DNA of 39,937 nucleotides from Candidatus Omnitrophota bacterium (lineage in GTDB: Bacteria > Omnitrophota > Gorgyraeia > Zapsychrales > Zapsychraceae), in assembly GCA_028280285.1 (NCBI GenBank), contig JANQMA010000020.1:1-39937 (forward strand), given 5' to 3'. The position numbers were made by a program, and so were the translations under genes. The notes below the pieces were generated by a model. That model saw nothing but the letters and a program-made list of their open reading frames with translations. It was not told the DNA's origin and did not search any database. Of this stretch, positions 1 through 10,388 are shown piece by piece. How positions within the stretch are numbered: position 1 is the first letter of the stretch; each line of letters starts with the position of its first letter.

Positions 1-3000
1 ATCAAAAGCGGCATTCCTGATCAAATCAACGTGGCTAAACAGCCCCTAAAAAATGAAATAAATAAGCTGACAAACACATTTGAAGAAAAAATCAAAGCAT
101 TAGAAAACACCTTAAAAAAGAAGGAAGAGTCTATCGCCCTTGCCGTGGCTAAGGCTGAGAAACCTTTACAGGATGAAATCAGTGCTCTGAACACGAAACT
201 TAAAGACAATCAAAAATCACTTGATGAAAAAATTGCCCTTACACGTCAACCACTACAAGCAACGATTAATGATTTACAAAATGAGATTAAAAAACTCGAA
301 CGCTCAATACCAGAGAGAATCAAAAAAGCACAACAACCTTTAGAAAAAGAGCTGATCGCTGCTGAGAATAAATTAAAAAACACCCGTGCAGCCGTTCCCC
401 GTGAAATCGCTGATGCCAAGCGTCCGCTAGAAAAGGACATTATTTCCCTTAAGCAAAAAATTGATACAACAAACAATCAAATCCTTGAGCGTATTAAAAA
501 AGCTAAAAAACCACTCGAAGAAAAGATTACAGAGCTAACCGCTCTTTTAAAAAATAAAGATGCTTCAATGCCAGCCAAAATCCGCGCCGCAGAAGCCCCG
601 CTTAAACAACAAATCACAAACCTTAGGGAAAACATCAGACAACAAGCGATCGCCGTTTCCGGACAGATTGAAGAAGCCAAACGTCCTCTGGAAAATGAAA
701 TTAAACTCATCCAAAAAGATTATAATAGTCTTACTGATTCAATCCCTCAAAAAATATCTGTGGCAACAGAGCCTTTAGAAAAGAAAATCAAAAGCCTGCA
801 ACAAAAGCTCAAAGAAAATGATGCCAAAATGCCGGGCATACTTGCTAAAGCCAAAAAACCTTTGGAGGAAAAACTACAACTCAAAGAGGTTGAATTGAAG
901 GAGGCTGCGCAATTGACCACACTCAGAGTTGAGCAAACCCGCGCTGATTTAACACAAAAAATTAATGAACTCAAAAACCAATTGAAGGAAGACAATGCCG
1001 CTCTACCCAAAAAAATAGCGACTGCTAGAGAACCACTCGAAAAAGAAATCAAAAAGCTTACAACTGACCTTAAACGCACAAGAGAGTCCATCCCAGACAA
1101 AGTGCGCGCAGCCGAAAATCCACTCAAAACCAAAATTACAAATCTGGAACAAACCCTCCGTCAAACAAAACAATCGATTCCAAACAAAATTGCCTCAGTT
1201 AAAGAACCTTTAGACAAAGAAATACAAAACCTAAGAAAGTCTTTGAAAAAAAGTGAAGATCTTCGTCCTTACGAAGTTGAGATGGCCAAAAAACCACTAC
1301 AAAACGAAATTATAAATCTTCGCCTTGCATTAGAAAACAAAGAGGAGGCCATTGCCCAACGTCTGATAGATTCGCAGGCTCCTTTACGCGCTGAAATCAA
1401 AGAACTGGAAACAAATCTGCAAATAACCAAAAACTCAATTCCTCAAAAAATTGATACAGCAAAAATACCGCTTAAAGAAGAAATAACAAAACTTGAAAAT
1501 CAATTGAAACAAACACGGGCTGATATTCCTCAAGAGATTGCCCAAGCCAAAGGGCCATTGGAAAAAAAAATCAAAGACCTGCAAGACCGCCTTACACAGA
1601 CGCAAAATGATCTTCCCATAAGATTAAATAAGGCCAGAGAGCCGCTTGAAAACAAAATATCTTCACTGGAAAATAAATTAAAATTAACAGAAGAGGCCGT
1701 TCCCGCAAAAATCAATCAAGCCAAAGCGCCATTAGAAAAGGAAATAGCACAATTAAAAAACACACTCAGAGAAAAAGAGGCATCGCATCCTATCCAGATA
1801 AAAGAAGCCAAAAGGTCTCTGACCGATCAAATCGACCAATTAAAAAATCAACTTAAAGAAACTAAAGCCAAAATCCCTCTTGAAATCACAAAGGCCCAGA
1901 GGCCGCTTGAGGATGAGATCGCAAAACTTGAAAATTTACTAAAGGTAAACAAAGACACATTGCCTCAAAAAATAACGGCCGCCAAACAGCCTCTGGAAGC
2001 AAAAATTCAAGACCTCAAAGAAGAACTGCAGGCGAAAAATAAATCAATCCCCGGCTTAATCGAAGCCGCGCAAAAACCTTTAGAAGAAAAGATCAACTTA
2101 ATCAAAGCGGAGTTGAAGACAGAGCGCGCATCTATACCACAAAAAATTACTGAAGAAAAACGCCCCCTTGAAAATAAACTGAAAAACCTTGAAAACAAAC
2201 TTAAACAAATGAGAGATAGCATCCCGCAAAAAATAGCGGATGCTAAAGCGCCACTTAATGACAAAATCACCCTCTTGAATGAAAAATTGGAGGCCAAAGA
2301 TCAAGCCCTTCCCGCACTCATTAAAGAAGCCCGAAAGCCTTTAGAAGATGAAGTGGCCGACCTTAAGAATCATTTTACCCAATTAAAAGAATCTATCCCC
2401 GGAAAAATCGCCACGGCTGAAGGCCCGCTTAAGAAGGAAATATTAATCCTCGAAGATACACTGAATGCAACAGAAAAAACCATTCCTCAAAAAATAAATG
2501 CTGCACAGAAACCTTTAAAAGATAAAATTGCCCAGCTAGAAATAATGCTCAAAGAAAAGGATGTATTAGCCATTCAAAAAGTCGAGGAAGCGGAACAACC
2601 GCTAAAGAAAAAAATTTCCACCCTTCAACAATCTTTACAAAATCTAAAAAATTCTATTCCCGAAAAAGAAAAACAAGCCAGACAACCTTTAATAAAGGAA
2701 GTCACTCAACTTAAAAAAGACTTAGCCCAAACCAAGGCTTCAATCCCCCAAAATATCGCCAAGGCCAAACAGCCTCTGGAAAATATCATCTCAGGCTTAA
2801 AAAATGATTTGAAGGAAAAAGATGCCCTTTTACCTGAACGTCTGGCTCAGGCAAGACGCCCACTGCAAGAAAATATTACCCAGCTTAAAACCCAATTAAA
2901 GCAAACGGAGAATCAAATACCTCAAGAAATCGCAGCGGCCAAAAGACCTTTGGAGACGGAAATCAAAAACTTAGCCGCTACGCTTAAAGAAACAAAGGCG

Positions 3001-6000
3001 TCTATTCCCCAACAAATCAATCAAGCGAAGAGACCATTGATCCAAAAAATAGGGGACCTAACAAATCAGCTTAAAGCAAAAGATGCGGCCCTGCCAAATC
3101 AGCTGACTCAGGCCAAAACACCATTACTTAAAACAATTCAAAAACTTGAAGAGAAGATAAAAAAAGATGAAAGTTTAATGCCACTAAAAATTCAAGACGC
3201 CCAAACTCCGCTTAAAGACGAAATCACAAAACTTGAAAATAGGCTAAAATCTACCGAAGCTTCCATACCAGAAAAGATTGCCGCTGCCAAAGCACCACTT
3301 GAAAAACAAATTACCATTTTAAAAGATAATTTAAATCAGAATAAAAAAGACCTCCCCCAACAACTGGCTCAGGCACGTCAGCCACTTAACAATGAAATTA
3401 AAAAGCTTAATACAGCACTTAAAGCCAAAGAGGAGGCGCTCCCATCCACCATTGCCCGGGCTGAGGAACCATTAAAAAAAGAAATCAATCAACTAAAACA
3501 AACACTTAAAAAGACACAAAATGCCCTGCCGGAAAAGCTGGCTGAGGCCAAAACGCCTTTATTGAAACAAATTAGTTCATTGGAACAACAATTAGAAGAG
3601 CTCGAGAAATCAATCCCAGACACTGTTGCTGAAGCAGAGCTTCCACTAAAAAAGACAATAGCCTCTTTGCAAAACAATTTAAAAGAAAAAGATGCCGCAC
3701 TACCGGGTCAATTAGATAAGGCCAAACGTCCGCTCGAAGCCACAATTGCACAGCTTAAAACTCAGTTAGCCGCCATGAAAGCAGATATACCACAGAAGAT
3801 CACAACGGCCAAAATACCGCTGGAAGAAAAGATCACCGCATTAAATCAAAAACTTAAAGAAACCGAAGCCTCCTTACCAACGCAACTGGCCCAGGCTCAA
3901 CAGCCTCTGAAAGACAAAATCGGACAATTGCAAAATCAATTAAAAGCAACAAAGATGAGTATTCCAGAAAAAATGACACAGGCTAAGCTGCCTTTAGAAA
4001 AAAGAATAGAAAGCCTAAAGGCCGCCCTTGATCAGAAAGATGCTGCCTTACCACAAAAGATTGCCGCGGCAGAAAAACCACTTAAAACAAAAATAGCCGC
4101 ATTAGAAAACCTGCTTGAAACCAATCAAAAACAAATACCTATCAAAATCACAGAAGCGAAGGCTCCTTTAGAAAAAGAGATCATCAATCTCAACAATGCT
4201 TTACAAGCAGAACGAAACAGCATCCCGGCAAAAATAAAGCAGGCTAAAATTCCGCTTGAACAAAAGATTGAAACACTGAAAGCACAGTTAACCTCAACAA
4301 AAGAACTGAACACCCAAAAACTTGTCGCTCTTGAGAAAAAACATACACAAAAACTTGCCGAAATAAATAATACCATCGCAACGATCAAAAATAGCATTCC
4401 TGACAAAATCAATCAAGCCAAACAGCCGCTTGAAAAAACAATTGCCAAACTGCGTGAAGACCTAAAGACAAATGCTTCTCAATTACCTAATCAGATTGAA
4501 AAGGCCCGCCGTCCTCTACAGGAGACCATATCATCTCTAAAATCCGAACTCGAAGACGAGCAAAAAGCTTTACCTCTTAAAATCGCAGAGGCAGAAAAAC
4601 CACTTAAAGAAAAAATCACTAATCTTCAATCAGCCCTTAAGGAGATTGATACAGAAATACCGCAATTAATCACCAAGGCTAAAGTTCCTTTACAGAAAGA
4701 AGTTCAATCGTTGAAAAATGCATTGAATCAAACCAAAAACAGCATTCCGGAAAAAATCACACAGGCGAAAAAGCCTCTTGAAGAAAAGCTAGTGCAATCA
4801 AAAGCCCAGCTTAGCGCAATGCAAAAATCCATGCCGGACCGTATTCAGCAAGCACGCAAACCTTTAGAAGAAAAAATTGTAAACCTCGAATCTCAACTCA
4901 AAACCTTGCAGTCAAGTATTCCGGAAAAAATCAAAGCGGCAAAGATCCCACTGACAGAAACCATTACCCAGCTCGAAGATAAGATTAAGGCAACGGCCTC
5001 AGCGCTGCCTGATCAAATCAATAAAGCCAAAAGGCCATTAGAAGAAGAAATTAAACGCCTGACGTTAAAAGCGCACGAACAAGAAAAGCTCATTCCCATA
5101 AAAATCGCCCAGGCTGAAGAACCTTTAAAGCAACAAATCGCCTCACTACAGAACCAACTCAAGGCAACCAAGGCATCTATTCCCGAAAAAATAGCCGTTG
5201 TTCAAAAAAGAGAGGACGCGAAGACCTCTGCTTTAAATGAACAATTACGCCAGATCAAAGCCTCAATTCCGCAAATAACTCAAAAGGCCAAAACTCCACT
5301 GATTGATGAAATCAATCAACTGAACCAGCAAATCAAGTCACAAGAGAAGGCCTTACCCGGAAAAATTGCTGCAGCGAAACAGCCGTTAATTGCTCAAATT
5401 AATAAACTCACAGACCAACTATCCCAAACAAAAGATTCTATTCCACAAAAAGTTGCCGAGGCTAAAGCCCCTTTAAATAAAAAAATACAAAGCCTGCAAT
5501 CACAATTGGATGAAGATAAACGTTTGCTACCTGAAAAAATTGCATCAGGTAAAAAACCAGTGGAAGCAAAACTTGCTGTCGCCAAAGAAGAGATAACACA
5601 ACTACAAAAATCTATTGCCACACGCATTGCCAAGGCCCGTAAACCGCTGGAAGAGAAAATAGCACAGTTACAAAACGATATCCGTTTGCACGATGAAAAT
5701 ATACCAAAGAAAATTGATCAAGCCAGACTTCCTTTAATCAATAAAATAGAAGAACTGGAAGCAAGACTCCAAGCCAATAATGCCGCAATCCCGATGAAAA
5801 TTGCCGAAGCCACTACACCATTGCAATCAAAAATAAATACACTTCAAGCAGAACTTTCCAAAACAGAGCAACAAATACCGAATCAAATCGCTCTTGCGCG
5901 CAAACCGCTGGAAGAAGAAATTGTTAAATACAAACAACAACTAAAAGAGCAGGACGCCTCAATCCCTAGTATCATTCAAAAGGTAAAATTACCACTGGAA

Positions 6001-9000
6001 AACCAAATAGCAGCACTTAAAGAACAACTGGACAACACCAAACGCTCTATTCCAGATAAAGTTACACAGGCCAAAAAATCACTGCAGCAAAAATTAAATA
6101 ATACGCGAGAAGAATTAAATACAGTAAAGTCATCAATACCACAAAGAATTGAACAAGCAGAAGCTCCGCTTAAGGAAGAAATAATTGCTCTTCAAAATGA
6201 TTTGCGGGCCAAAGAGGAAGCCTCTGTCGCAGAAGTCCAAACGGTTAAGACCGCTATGCAAGATAAAATCACAGCACTTGAAAATCAGCTGACAAATGTC
6301 AAGACCGCTTTGCCACAGCAAATAGCAATAGCGCGTAAACCACTGGAAGAAGAAATTACACAGTACCAAGCACAAATCAAACTAATTGAAGCTGAACGAC
6401 CAAAAATAATCCAAAAAGCCGAGGCGCCACTTAAAATGCAAATTGTAGACCTTGAAGATCAACTAAAAACCGTCAAGGCCTCAATCCCCAGTCAAATCAA
6501 GGCCGCACAAAACAACCTGAAAGAACAACTTAAACAATCAAAAACTAAACTTCAGCAGACACAAAAAGTAATCCCCGAAAAAATTGAAACAGCACGGCAA
6601 CCTTTGTTAGATGAAATTCAAACACTAAAGAATCAGTTAAAAAATCGCGAGGCCCAAATACCTCAGCTTATCGCACAGACCAAACAGCCTTTAGAAGACG
6701 AAATAATAGCGCTTAACGAGAAGCTTAAAAATACAGAAAACAGTATTCCTGAGCAGATAAAGACTGCCGCTATACCATTAGAAAATAAAATCAAAAATCT
6801 TAATCAAAAACTGGCGGAATCGAAAAACTCTTCTGCCTTGCGTGTGAAAGAGGCCCGGCAGCCACTTGAAAATACGATCAAATCACTAAAAGAAGATTTA
6901 GCTCTCGTCAAAGCAACTGTTCCCGACCAAATTAAAACAGCGAAGATCCCCCTTGAAAAACAGATCGCCGAGCTAACCTCACGGCTCACAAAAACCAGAA
7001 GCTCTATCCCGGAGAAAGTCAATCAGGCTAAACTACCGCTTCAGAAAAAAATCCGCACATTGGAATCAGAATTAAAAAGGGAGCGGCAGTCAAGCAAAGA
7101 AAAAATCAATATGGCCAAAAAACCATTGGAAGAACAACTAAGCTTAACCAGAGGCCAATTAATCGAAGCACAAAAATCTATCCCGCAGCAAATACAATCA
7201 GCAAAGACACCTTTAGAAAAAACAATTAATGACCTTAAATCGGAACTGCAGGATAACAATATACGCATAAAAACTTTGGAAAATGAAAAGGGTCCTTTAC
7301 AAAAACAGATTGCAACCCTTAATAAAACACTTGAGGAAGAACGTCGGATTTTACCTCAAAAACTCAATGATGCAAAAGCGCCGCTTGAGCAAAAACTTAG
7401 AGAAATGCAGGTCACACTTAAGCAAAAAGAGCTAGCACAAGGGCAAACAGAGGAGAAGTTACAAAACAACATCAATTCCCTCGAAGAGAAAATCGCAGCC
7501 CAAAGCACGGCATTAAATAACCGCCAAACAACTATAGCCCAATTAACTAAACAATCAAAAGACCTTCAAAGTCAGATAACTTCTAAAGAAGCCTTGATTG
7601 AAAAGCTCACTCAACAGACAACGGCTTCAGATAATAAAGTGGTCCAATTGCGTAAAGATTATGACAAACGCTTATCTGCCGCAAAAATTCCTTTGGAGAC
7701 AAAGATCAAGGAGTTAGAAGATAAGGCCCTGGCATTAAAAAATAATCTTCAACAAAAAACCAAAACCATAGAAAACACCAATGCGGAGTTAAAAGCATTG
7801 ACCGGAAAATACCAGGAAGCTGTTGAAAAAGCAACTTCCCTGTCCAACAATCTGGCAGCCCTCGATGAAAAATATCGTAATAGCATTAAGGTCCTGCCCG
7901 ATCAAATTCAGTCGGTGAAACGCCCGCTTGAAGAAAAAATTAAACAATTACTTACTGATATCGAAGCCAAAGATAAAGTGAACTCTTCCCATACAGCTCA
8001 AATCGCAACATTGAATAGTAATAACAGCAATCTACAACAAAAAATCAACGCTTTAGAGAGAGAAAACACAAAGATCGCGGGTCAATTTAAATCAATTCAA
8101 GAAGAACTCGCAAAAGAAGCCCAAATACTAAATGAAAAAAATACTGCAAAGGAACAGGCTTTACTCGGTCAAATTAAAAATCTAAAGACCGAAATACAGT
8201 CTTTAGAAACAGCCTTTGAGAATAAAGAAAATCAAATCAATGATAAAAATAGAAAAATTGTAGAAAAATATGTGACTCAAATTGCAAGCCTTACTGATGA
8301 GATGGACAAGCTTAAGAGTGCAACAACTAATACATCATCATCTATAGAGGCTTTGACCCAAGAAAAGAATGAACTACTAACGAGCGTCGAATCTGTCCGT
8401 CGTGAAAAAGACATTTTACAAAAAAGATACCTTGATACATTGAAACAACTGCAAGACACAGAAGCAGGCATCCCACAACTGATTAAAAACACAAGTGCTT
8501 TATCTGAAGATAAAATCACAGTACTCAAGCAACAGTTAAAGGAAGCAAATCAGAATAAAGGAACAAGTACGGCCCAAATCGATAAAATATCACGCGAAAA
8601 AGAAAACTTAACTGTCAAAGTCAACACATATAAAAGTGAAATCGAAGGCCTTAAAGCAGAAGTAAGAGAATTAACTAAAATCCTTAATGCCAGCGAAGAT
8701 ACCCAAAAAAGAATAAGGCAGTCAACGGCGGCACCGTTGGAAGATGAAATACGCAGCTTAAAAAGCAAACTTAAACTCAAAGATGTTGTGATTCAAACCA
8801 AAAATGAAGATATAACGCAAGTTAATGAAGAAAAACAAATGCTGACTCGCCATATCCTCGACTTAAAGAAAGAGACAGAATTTCTTCAAGAACAACGTGA
8901 TATACTCAACGAACGTGTCAAAACGACAAACTCGATTGCCACTGAGATAATGCGTGTCAAGGCCCCGTATGAAGAGAAGGTCAAAGTGCTCGAGGAACGT

Positions 9001-9171
9001 CTAAATAAAACAGACAATATCATCAGAGAAAAGGATCTTATTATCCGTTCACTCCAAGACAATTTGGAAAATGAAAGACAAATTTATGAAAAAGGTTATG
9101 GGGGCGCGGAGTATCTGAAAACATTAAAAGCAGAGATAGAAGACTCTCTTAAACTTATTCATTCACCATAA
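1..9171 (+). CDS. Giant 29-residue-repeat coiled-coil protein, 5' end outside window
   Basis: The reading frame is already open at base 1 and stays open to the TAA at 9169-9171, so at least 3,056 codons are present and the true start lies upstream. The first ten codons continue the repeat pattern, so the first in-frame GTG at 31 is not a credible start. Residues up to about 2,480 are tandem 29-residue units rich in Lys, Glu, Gln, Ala and Leu with two conserved prolines. The last 570 or so residues are ordinary coiled coil with scattered degenerate units. There is almost no Cys or Trp, and no membrane segment or enzyme motif is visible. It lies 35 bp before a Wzz-like gene and heads the pseudopilin/ATPase locus. 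The function is not recognised; a structural filament, spacer or giant surface protein is inference. The N-terminus, which would show any signal peptide or anchor, is missing. Confidence 0.93.
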   Translation: MKSGIPDQINVAKQPLKNEINKLTNTFEEKIKALENTLKKKEESIALAVAKAEKPLQDEISALNTKLKDNQKSLDEKIALTRQPLQATINDLQNEIKKLERSIPERIKKAQQPLEKELIAAENKLKNTRAAVPREIADAKRPLEKDIISLKQKIDTTNNQILERIKKAKKPLEEKITELTALLKNKDASMPAKIRAAEAPLKQQITNLRENIRQQAIAVSGQIEEAKRPLENEIKLIQKDYNSLTDSIPQKISVATEPLEKKIKSLQQKLKENDAKMPGILAKAKKPLEEKLQLKEVELKEAAQLTTLRVEQTRADLTQKINELKNQLKEDNAALPKKIATAREPLEKEIKKLTTDLKRTRESIPDKVRAAENPLKTKITNLEQTLRQTKQSIPNKIASVKEPLDKEIQNLRKSLKKSEDLRPYEVEMAKKPLQNEIINLRLALENKEEAIAQRLIDSQAPLRAEIKELETNLQITKNSIPQKIDTAKIPLKEEITKLENQLKQTRADIPQEIAQAKGPLEKKIKDLQDRLTQTQNDLPIRLNKAREPLENKISSLENKLKLTEEAVPAKINQAKAPLEKEIAQLKNTLREKEASHPIQIKEAKRSLTDQIDQLKNQLKETKAKIPLEITKAQRPLEDEIAKLENLLKVNKDTLPQKITAAKQPLEAKIQDLKEELQAKNKSIPGLIEAAQKPLEEKINLIKAELKTERASIPQKITEEKRPLENKLKNLENKLKQMRDSIPQKIADAKAPLNDKITLLNEKLEAKDQALPALIKEARKPLEDEVADLKNHFTQLKESIPGKIATAEGPLKKEILILEDTLNATEKTIPQKINAAQKPLKDKIAQLEIMLKEKDVLAIQKVEEAEQPLKKKISTLQQSLQNLKNSIPEKEKQARQPLIKEVTQLKKDLAQTKASIPQNIAKAKQPLENIISGLKNDLKEKDALLPERLAQARRPLQENITQLKTQLKQTENQIPQEIAAAKRPLETEIKNLAATLKETKASIPQQINQAKRPLIQKIGDLTNQLKAKDAALPNQLTQAKTPLLKTIQKLEEKIKKDESLMPLKIQDAQTPLKDEITKLENRLKSTEASIPEKIAAAKAPLEKQITILKDNLNQNKKDLPQQLAQARQPLNNEIKKLNTALKAKEEALPSTIARAEEPLKKEINQLKQTLKKTQNALPEKLAEAKTPLLKQISSLEQQLEELEKSIPDTVAEAELPLKKTIASLQNNLKEKDAALPGQLDKAKRPLEATIAQLKTQLAAMKADIPQKITTAKIPLEEKITALNQKLKETEASLPTQLAQAQQPLKDKIGQLQNQLKATKMSIPEKMTQAKLPLEKRIESLKAALDQKDAALPQKIAAAEKPLKTKIAALENLLETNQKQIPIKITEAKAPLEKEIINLNNALQAERNSIPAKIKQAKIPLEQKIETLKAQLTSTKELNTQKLVALEKKHTQKLAEINNTIATIKNSIPDKINQAKQPLEKTIAKLREDLKTNASQLPNQIEKARRPLQETISSLKSELEDEQKALPLKIAEAEKPLKEKITNLQSALKEIDTEIPQLITKAKVPLQKEVQSLKNALNQTKNSIPEKITQAKKPLEEKLVQSKAQLSAMQKSMPDRIQQARKPLEEKIVNLESQLKTLQSSIPEKIKAAKIPLTETITQLEDKIKATASALPDQINKAKRPLEEEIKRLTLKAHEQEKLIPIKIAQAEEPLKQQIASLQNQLKATKASIPEKIAVVQKREDAKTSALNEQLRQIKASIPQITQKAKTPLIDEINQLNQQIKSQEKALPGKIAAAKQPLIAQINKLTDQLSQTKDSIPQKVAEAKAPLNKKIQSLQSQLDEDKRLLPEKIASGKKPVEAKLAVAKEEITQLQKSIATRIAKARKPLEEKIAQLQNDIRLHDENIPKKIDQARLPLINKIEELEARLQANNAAIPMKIAEATTPLQSKINTLQAELSKTEQQIPNQIALARKPLEEEIVKYKQQLKEQDASIPSIIQKVKLPLENQIAALKEQLDNTKRSIPDKVTQAKKSLQQKLNNTREELNTVKSSIPQRIEQAEAPLKEEIIALQNDLRAKEEASVAEVQTVKTAMQDKITALENQLTNVKTALPQQIAIARKPLEEEITQYQAQIKLIEAERPKIIQKAEAPLKMQIVDLEDQLKTVKASIPSQIKAAQNNLKEQLKQSKTKLQQTQKVIPEKIETARQPLLDEIQTLKNQLKNREAQIPQLIAQTKQPLEDEIIALNEKLKNTENSIPEQIKTAAIPLENKIKNLNQKLAESKNSSALRVKEARQPLENTIKSLKEDLALVKATVPDQIKTAKIPLEKQIAELTSRLTKTRSSIPEKVNQAKLPLQKKIRTLESELKRERQSSKEKINMAKKPLEEQLSLTRGQLIEAQKSIPQQIQSAKTPLEKTINDLKSELQDNNIRIKTLENEKGPLQKQIATLNKTLEEERRILPQKLNDAKAPLEQKLREMQVTLKQKELAQGQTEEKLQNNINSLEEKIAAQSTALNNRQTTIAQLTKQSKDLQSQITSKEALIEKLTQQTTASDNKVVQLRKDYDKRLSAAKIPLETKIKELEDKALALKNNLQQKTKTIENTNAELKALTGKYQEAVEKATSLSNNLAALDEKYRNSIKVLPDQIQSVKRPLEEKIKQLLTDIEAKDKVNSSHTAQIATLNSNNSNLQQKINALERENTKIAGQFKSIQEELAKEAQILNEKNTAKEQALLGQIKNLKTEIQSLETAFENKENQINDKNRKIVEKYVTQIASLTDEMDKLKSATTNTSSSIEALTQEKNELLTSVESVRREKDILQKRYLDTLKQLQDTEAGIPQLIKNTSALSEDKITVLKQQLKEANQNKGTSTAQIDKISREKENLTVKVNTYKSEIEGLKAEVRELTKILNASEDTQKRIRQSTAAPLEDEIRSLKSKLKLKDVVIQTKNEDITQVNEEKQMLTRHILDLKKETEFLQEQRDILNERVKTTNSIATEIMRVKAPYEEKVKVLEERLNKTDNIIREKDLIIRSLQDNLENERQIYEKGYGGAEYLKTLKAEIEDSLKLIHSP
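13..7437 (+). repeat. Tandem 87-bp (29-residue) coding repeat array
   Basis: Each unit has IP at positions 1-2, a hydrophobic residue at 5, A at 8, PL at 11-12, I at 16, L at 19 and 23, and often S at 29. The unit starting at 133 and the one starting at 7180 are exactly 81 x 87 bp apart, so 82 consecutive units (133-7266) hold register without a net insertion or deletion. The first visible unit (13-132) carries exactly 11 extra residues. The unit at 7267 is one residue short, and the last clear one starts at 7351. DNA copies are diverged while the protein pattern is kept, which points to old expansion under selection. A few units have lost one or both prolines, for example near 4300-4390 and 5215-5260. 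Confidence 0.92.
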
Positions 9172-9206
9172 CCTATAGTCAGTCTATCCCGCTTTTAGGA
9201 GCTCTA

Positions 9207-10388
9207 ATGGTTCGTTACTTAAAACAAGATTCTGACGATGGCCGCCCTATCAAACCTGCCGCGCAACGCAAAAAATTAAAACTCCCAAAGCCACCTGTTA
9301 AATCCTTTATTCGTTACCGCAAGCCAATCAGTACAATCTGCATCTTACTTTTATTTGGCTGCGGCCTATTTCTTATTTTTCGTCCAAGTGTTTATCAAGC
9401 AGAGGCGATGTTTAGCATTAAAAATCAAGACAGCGTTCGGATCAAAAAGGTCCTGACTGAATTAAATAACCCTCGTCTAGCCGCTCAAATTTTAGGCAAA
9501 ACACAAGCCTCACCCGGAGAACATCAAACAACGATCACAGCCGAAATCGAGCCACTGAAAGAAGCTGTTATCCTTCGTGTCTCATCTAAAAACGCTAAAA
9601 AATCCGTTAAAGTTCTTAAACAACTAGCACATATATTTATGCTCAAAAGTAATACCGCCTATAAAGTAACTCACTTCGGAGGATTAATTGGAAAAACACA
9701 AAAAGAACTAAAAAAAATTAATAATGAAATTAAGACTGCTTTCCTTCAAAAAGAAAACCTAGAAGAAGGGGCGTATTTAAGCAACCTATCGTCACAAGAA
9801 AAAAATACCTTAACAACGGCAATGCGGACACAAAAAGCTTCACTCAAAGAAAAACATGACGCTGCTTTAACTAAACAAAAAAAGATTGAAAAGCATATAA
9901 TGACTCAGCATACAGACAATCCATTTTATCAATTTTTTCTATCGGAAAGCACCCATAACCGCAAACTCCTTGAAACACGACGGGCCCTAAATCTGCTAGA
10001 AATCAAAACCATCATATTGGACACACAATTTGATAACAACACAACCCCGTCCATAATTACGCACAATGAACAAGTCCGTAACCAAAAGAGAGGGCTAACC
10101 AATATTTTACGACAATCTTATACAAAACCATTATCTCTAGACGATGAAAGTGTCCTAACACTCATCGTCCAACAAGAATTATTGACCAGCACCGTAACGG
10201 TTTTAGATGCGGTGTTTAATAGGGCCTACCTAGAACCCAAACCTTTTAACCAAACAGCCTATAGTAATATCATCAACCAATTACAGAAACTCAATGAAGA
10301 TAAAGAGACTCTTATGGCAAAAATTAAACAACTTAAAGAAATGCTTGAATCAGATACACTGAATTATGACGCGACAATTACCCGTTAA
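9207..10388 (+). CDS. Wzz-like membrane protein with coiled coil
   Basis: This is a 393-residue protein. The ATG is preceded by AGGAG at 9197-9201 with a 5-base spacer. A basic, Pro/Lys-rich cytoplasmic N-terminus (1-40) leads to one transmembrane segment at about 41-58. A periplasmic-type region at about 62-150 resembles the Wzz / chain-length-determinant fold: a YxAEAxFxI-like strand, then a LNNPRLA-like helix, then a V-rich strand and a helix. Residues 165-390 are predicted coiled coil. Wzz-family polysaccharide co-polymerases normally have a second C-terminal membrane segment, and none is seen here; there is also no tyrosine-kinase domain. Its position between the giant coiled-coil gene and the MORN and pseudopilin genes suggests an envelope anchor or scaffold role rather than classical O-antigen length control. 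The Wzz assignment rests on pattern only. Confidence 0.6.
   Translation: MVRYLKQDSDDGRPIKPAAQRKKLKLPKPPVKSFIRYRKPISTICILLLFGCGLFLIFRPSVYQAEAMFSIKNQDSVRIKKVLTELNNPRLAAQILGKTQASPGEHQTTITAEIEPLKEAVILRVSSKNAKKSVKVLKQLAHIFMLKSNTAYKVTHFGGLIGKTQKELKKINNEIKTAFLQKENLEEGAYLSNLSSQEKNTLTTAMRTQKASLKEKHDAALTKQKKIEKHIMTQHTDNPFYQFFLSESTHNRKLLETRRALNLLEIKTIILDTQFDNNTTPSIITHNEQVRNQKRGLTNILRQSYTKPLSLDDESVLTLIVQQELLTSTVTVLDAVFNRAYLEPKPFNQTAYSNIINQLQKLNEDKETLMAKIKQLKEMLESDTLNYDATITR

Noticed and set aside
13-7437. Direct-repeat array considered as CRISPR
   Set aside because: There are no constant repeats with variable spacers; the period is 87 bp throughout and the whole array is one open reading frame.
21-8780. 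Many open frames on the minus strand opposite the giant gene
   Set aside because: They are periodic by-products of the 87-bp repeat and its codon use; they lack ribosome sites and share a repeated Ser/Phe-rich pattern complementary to the coding repeat.
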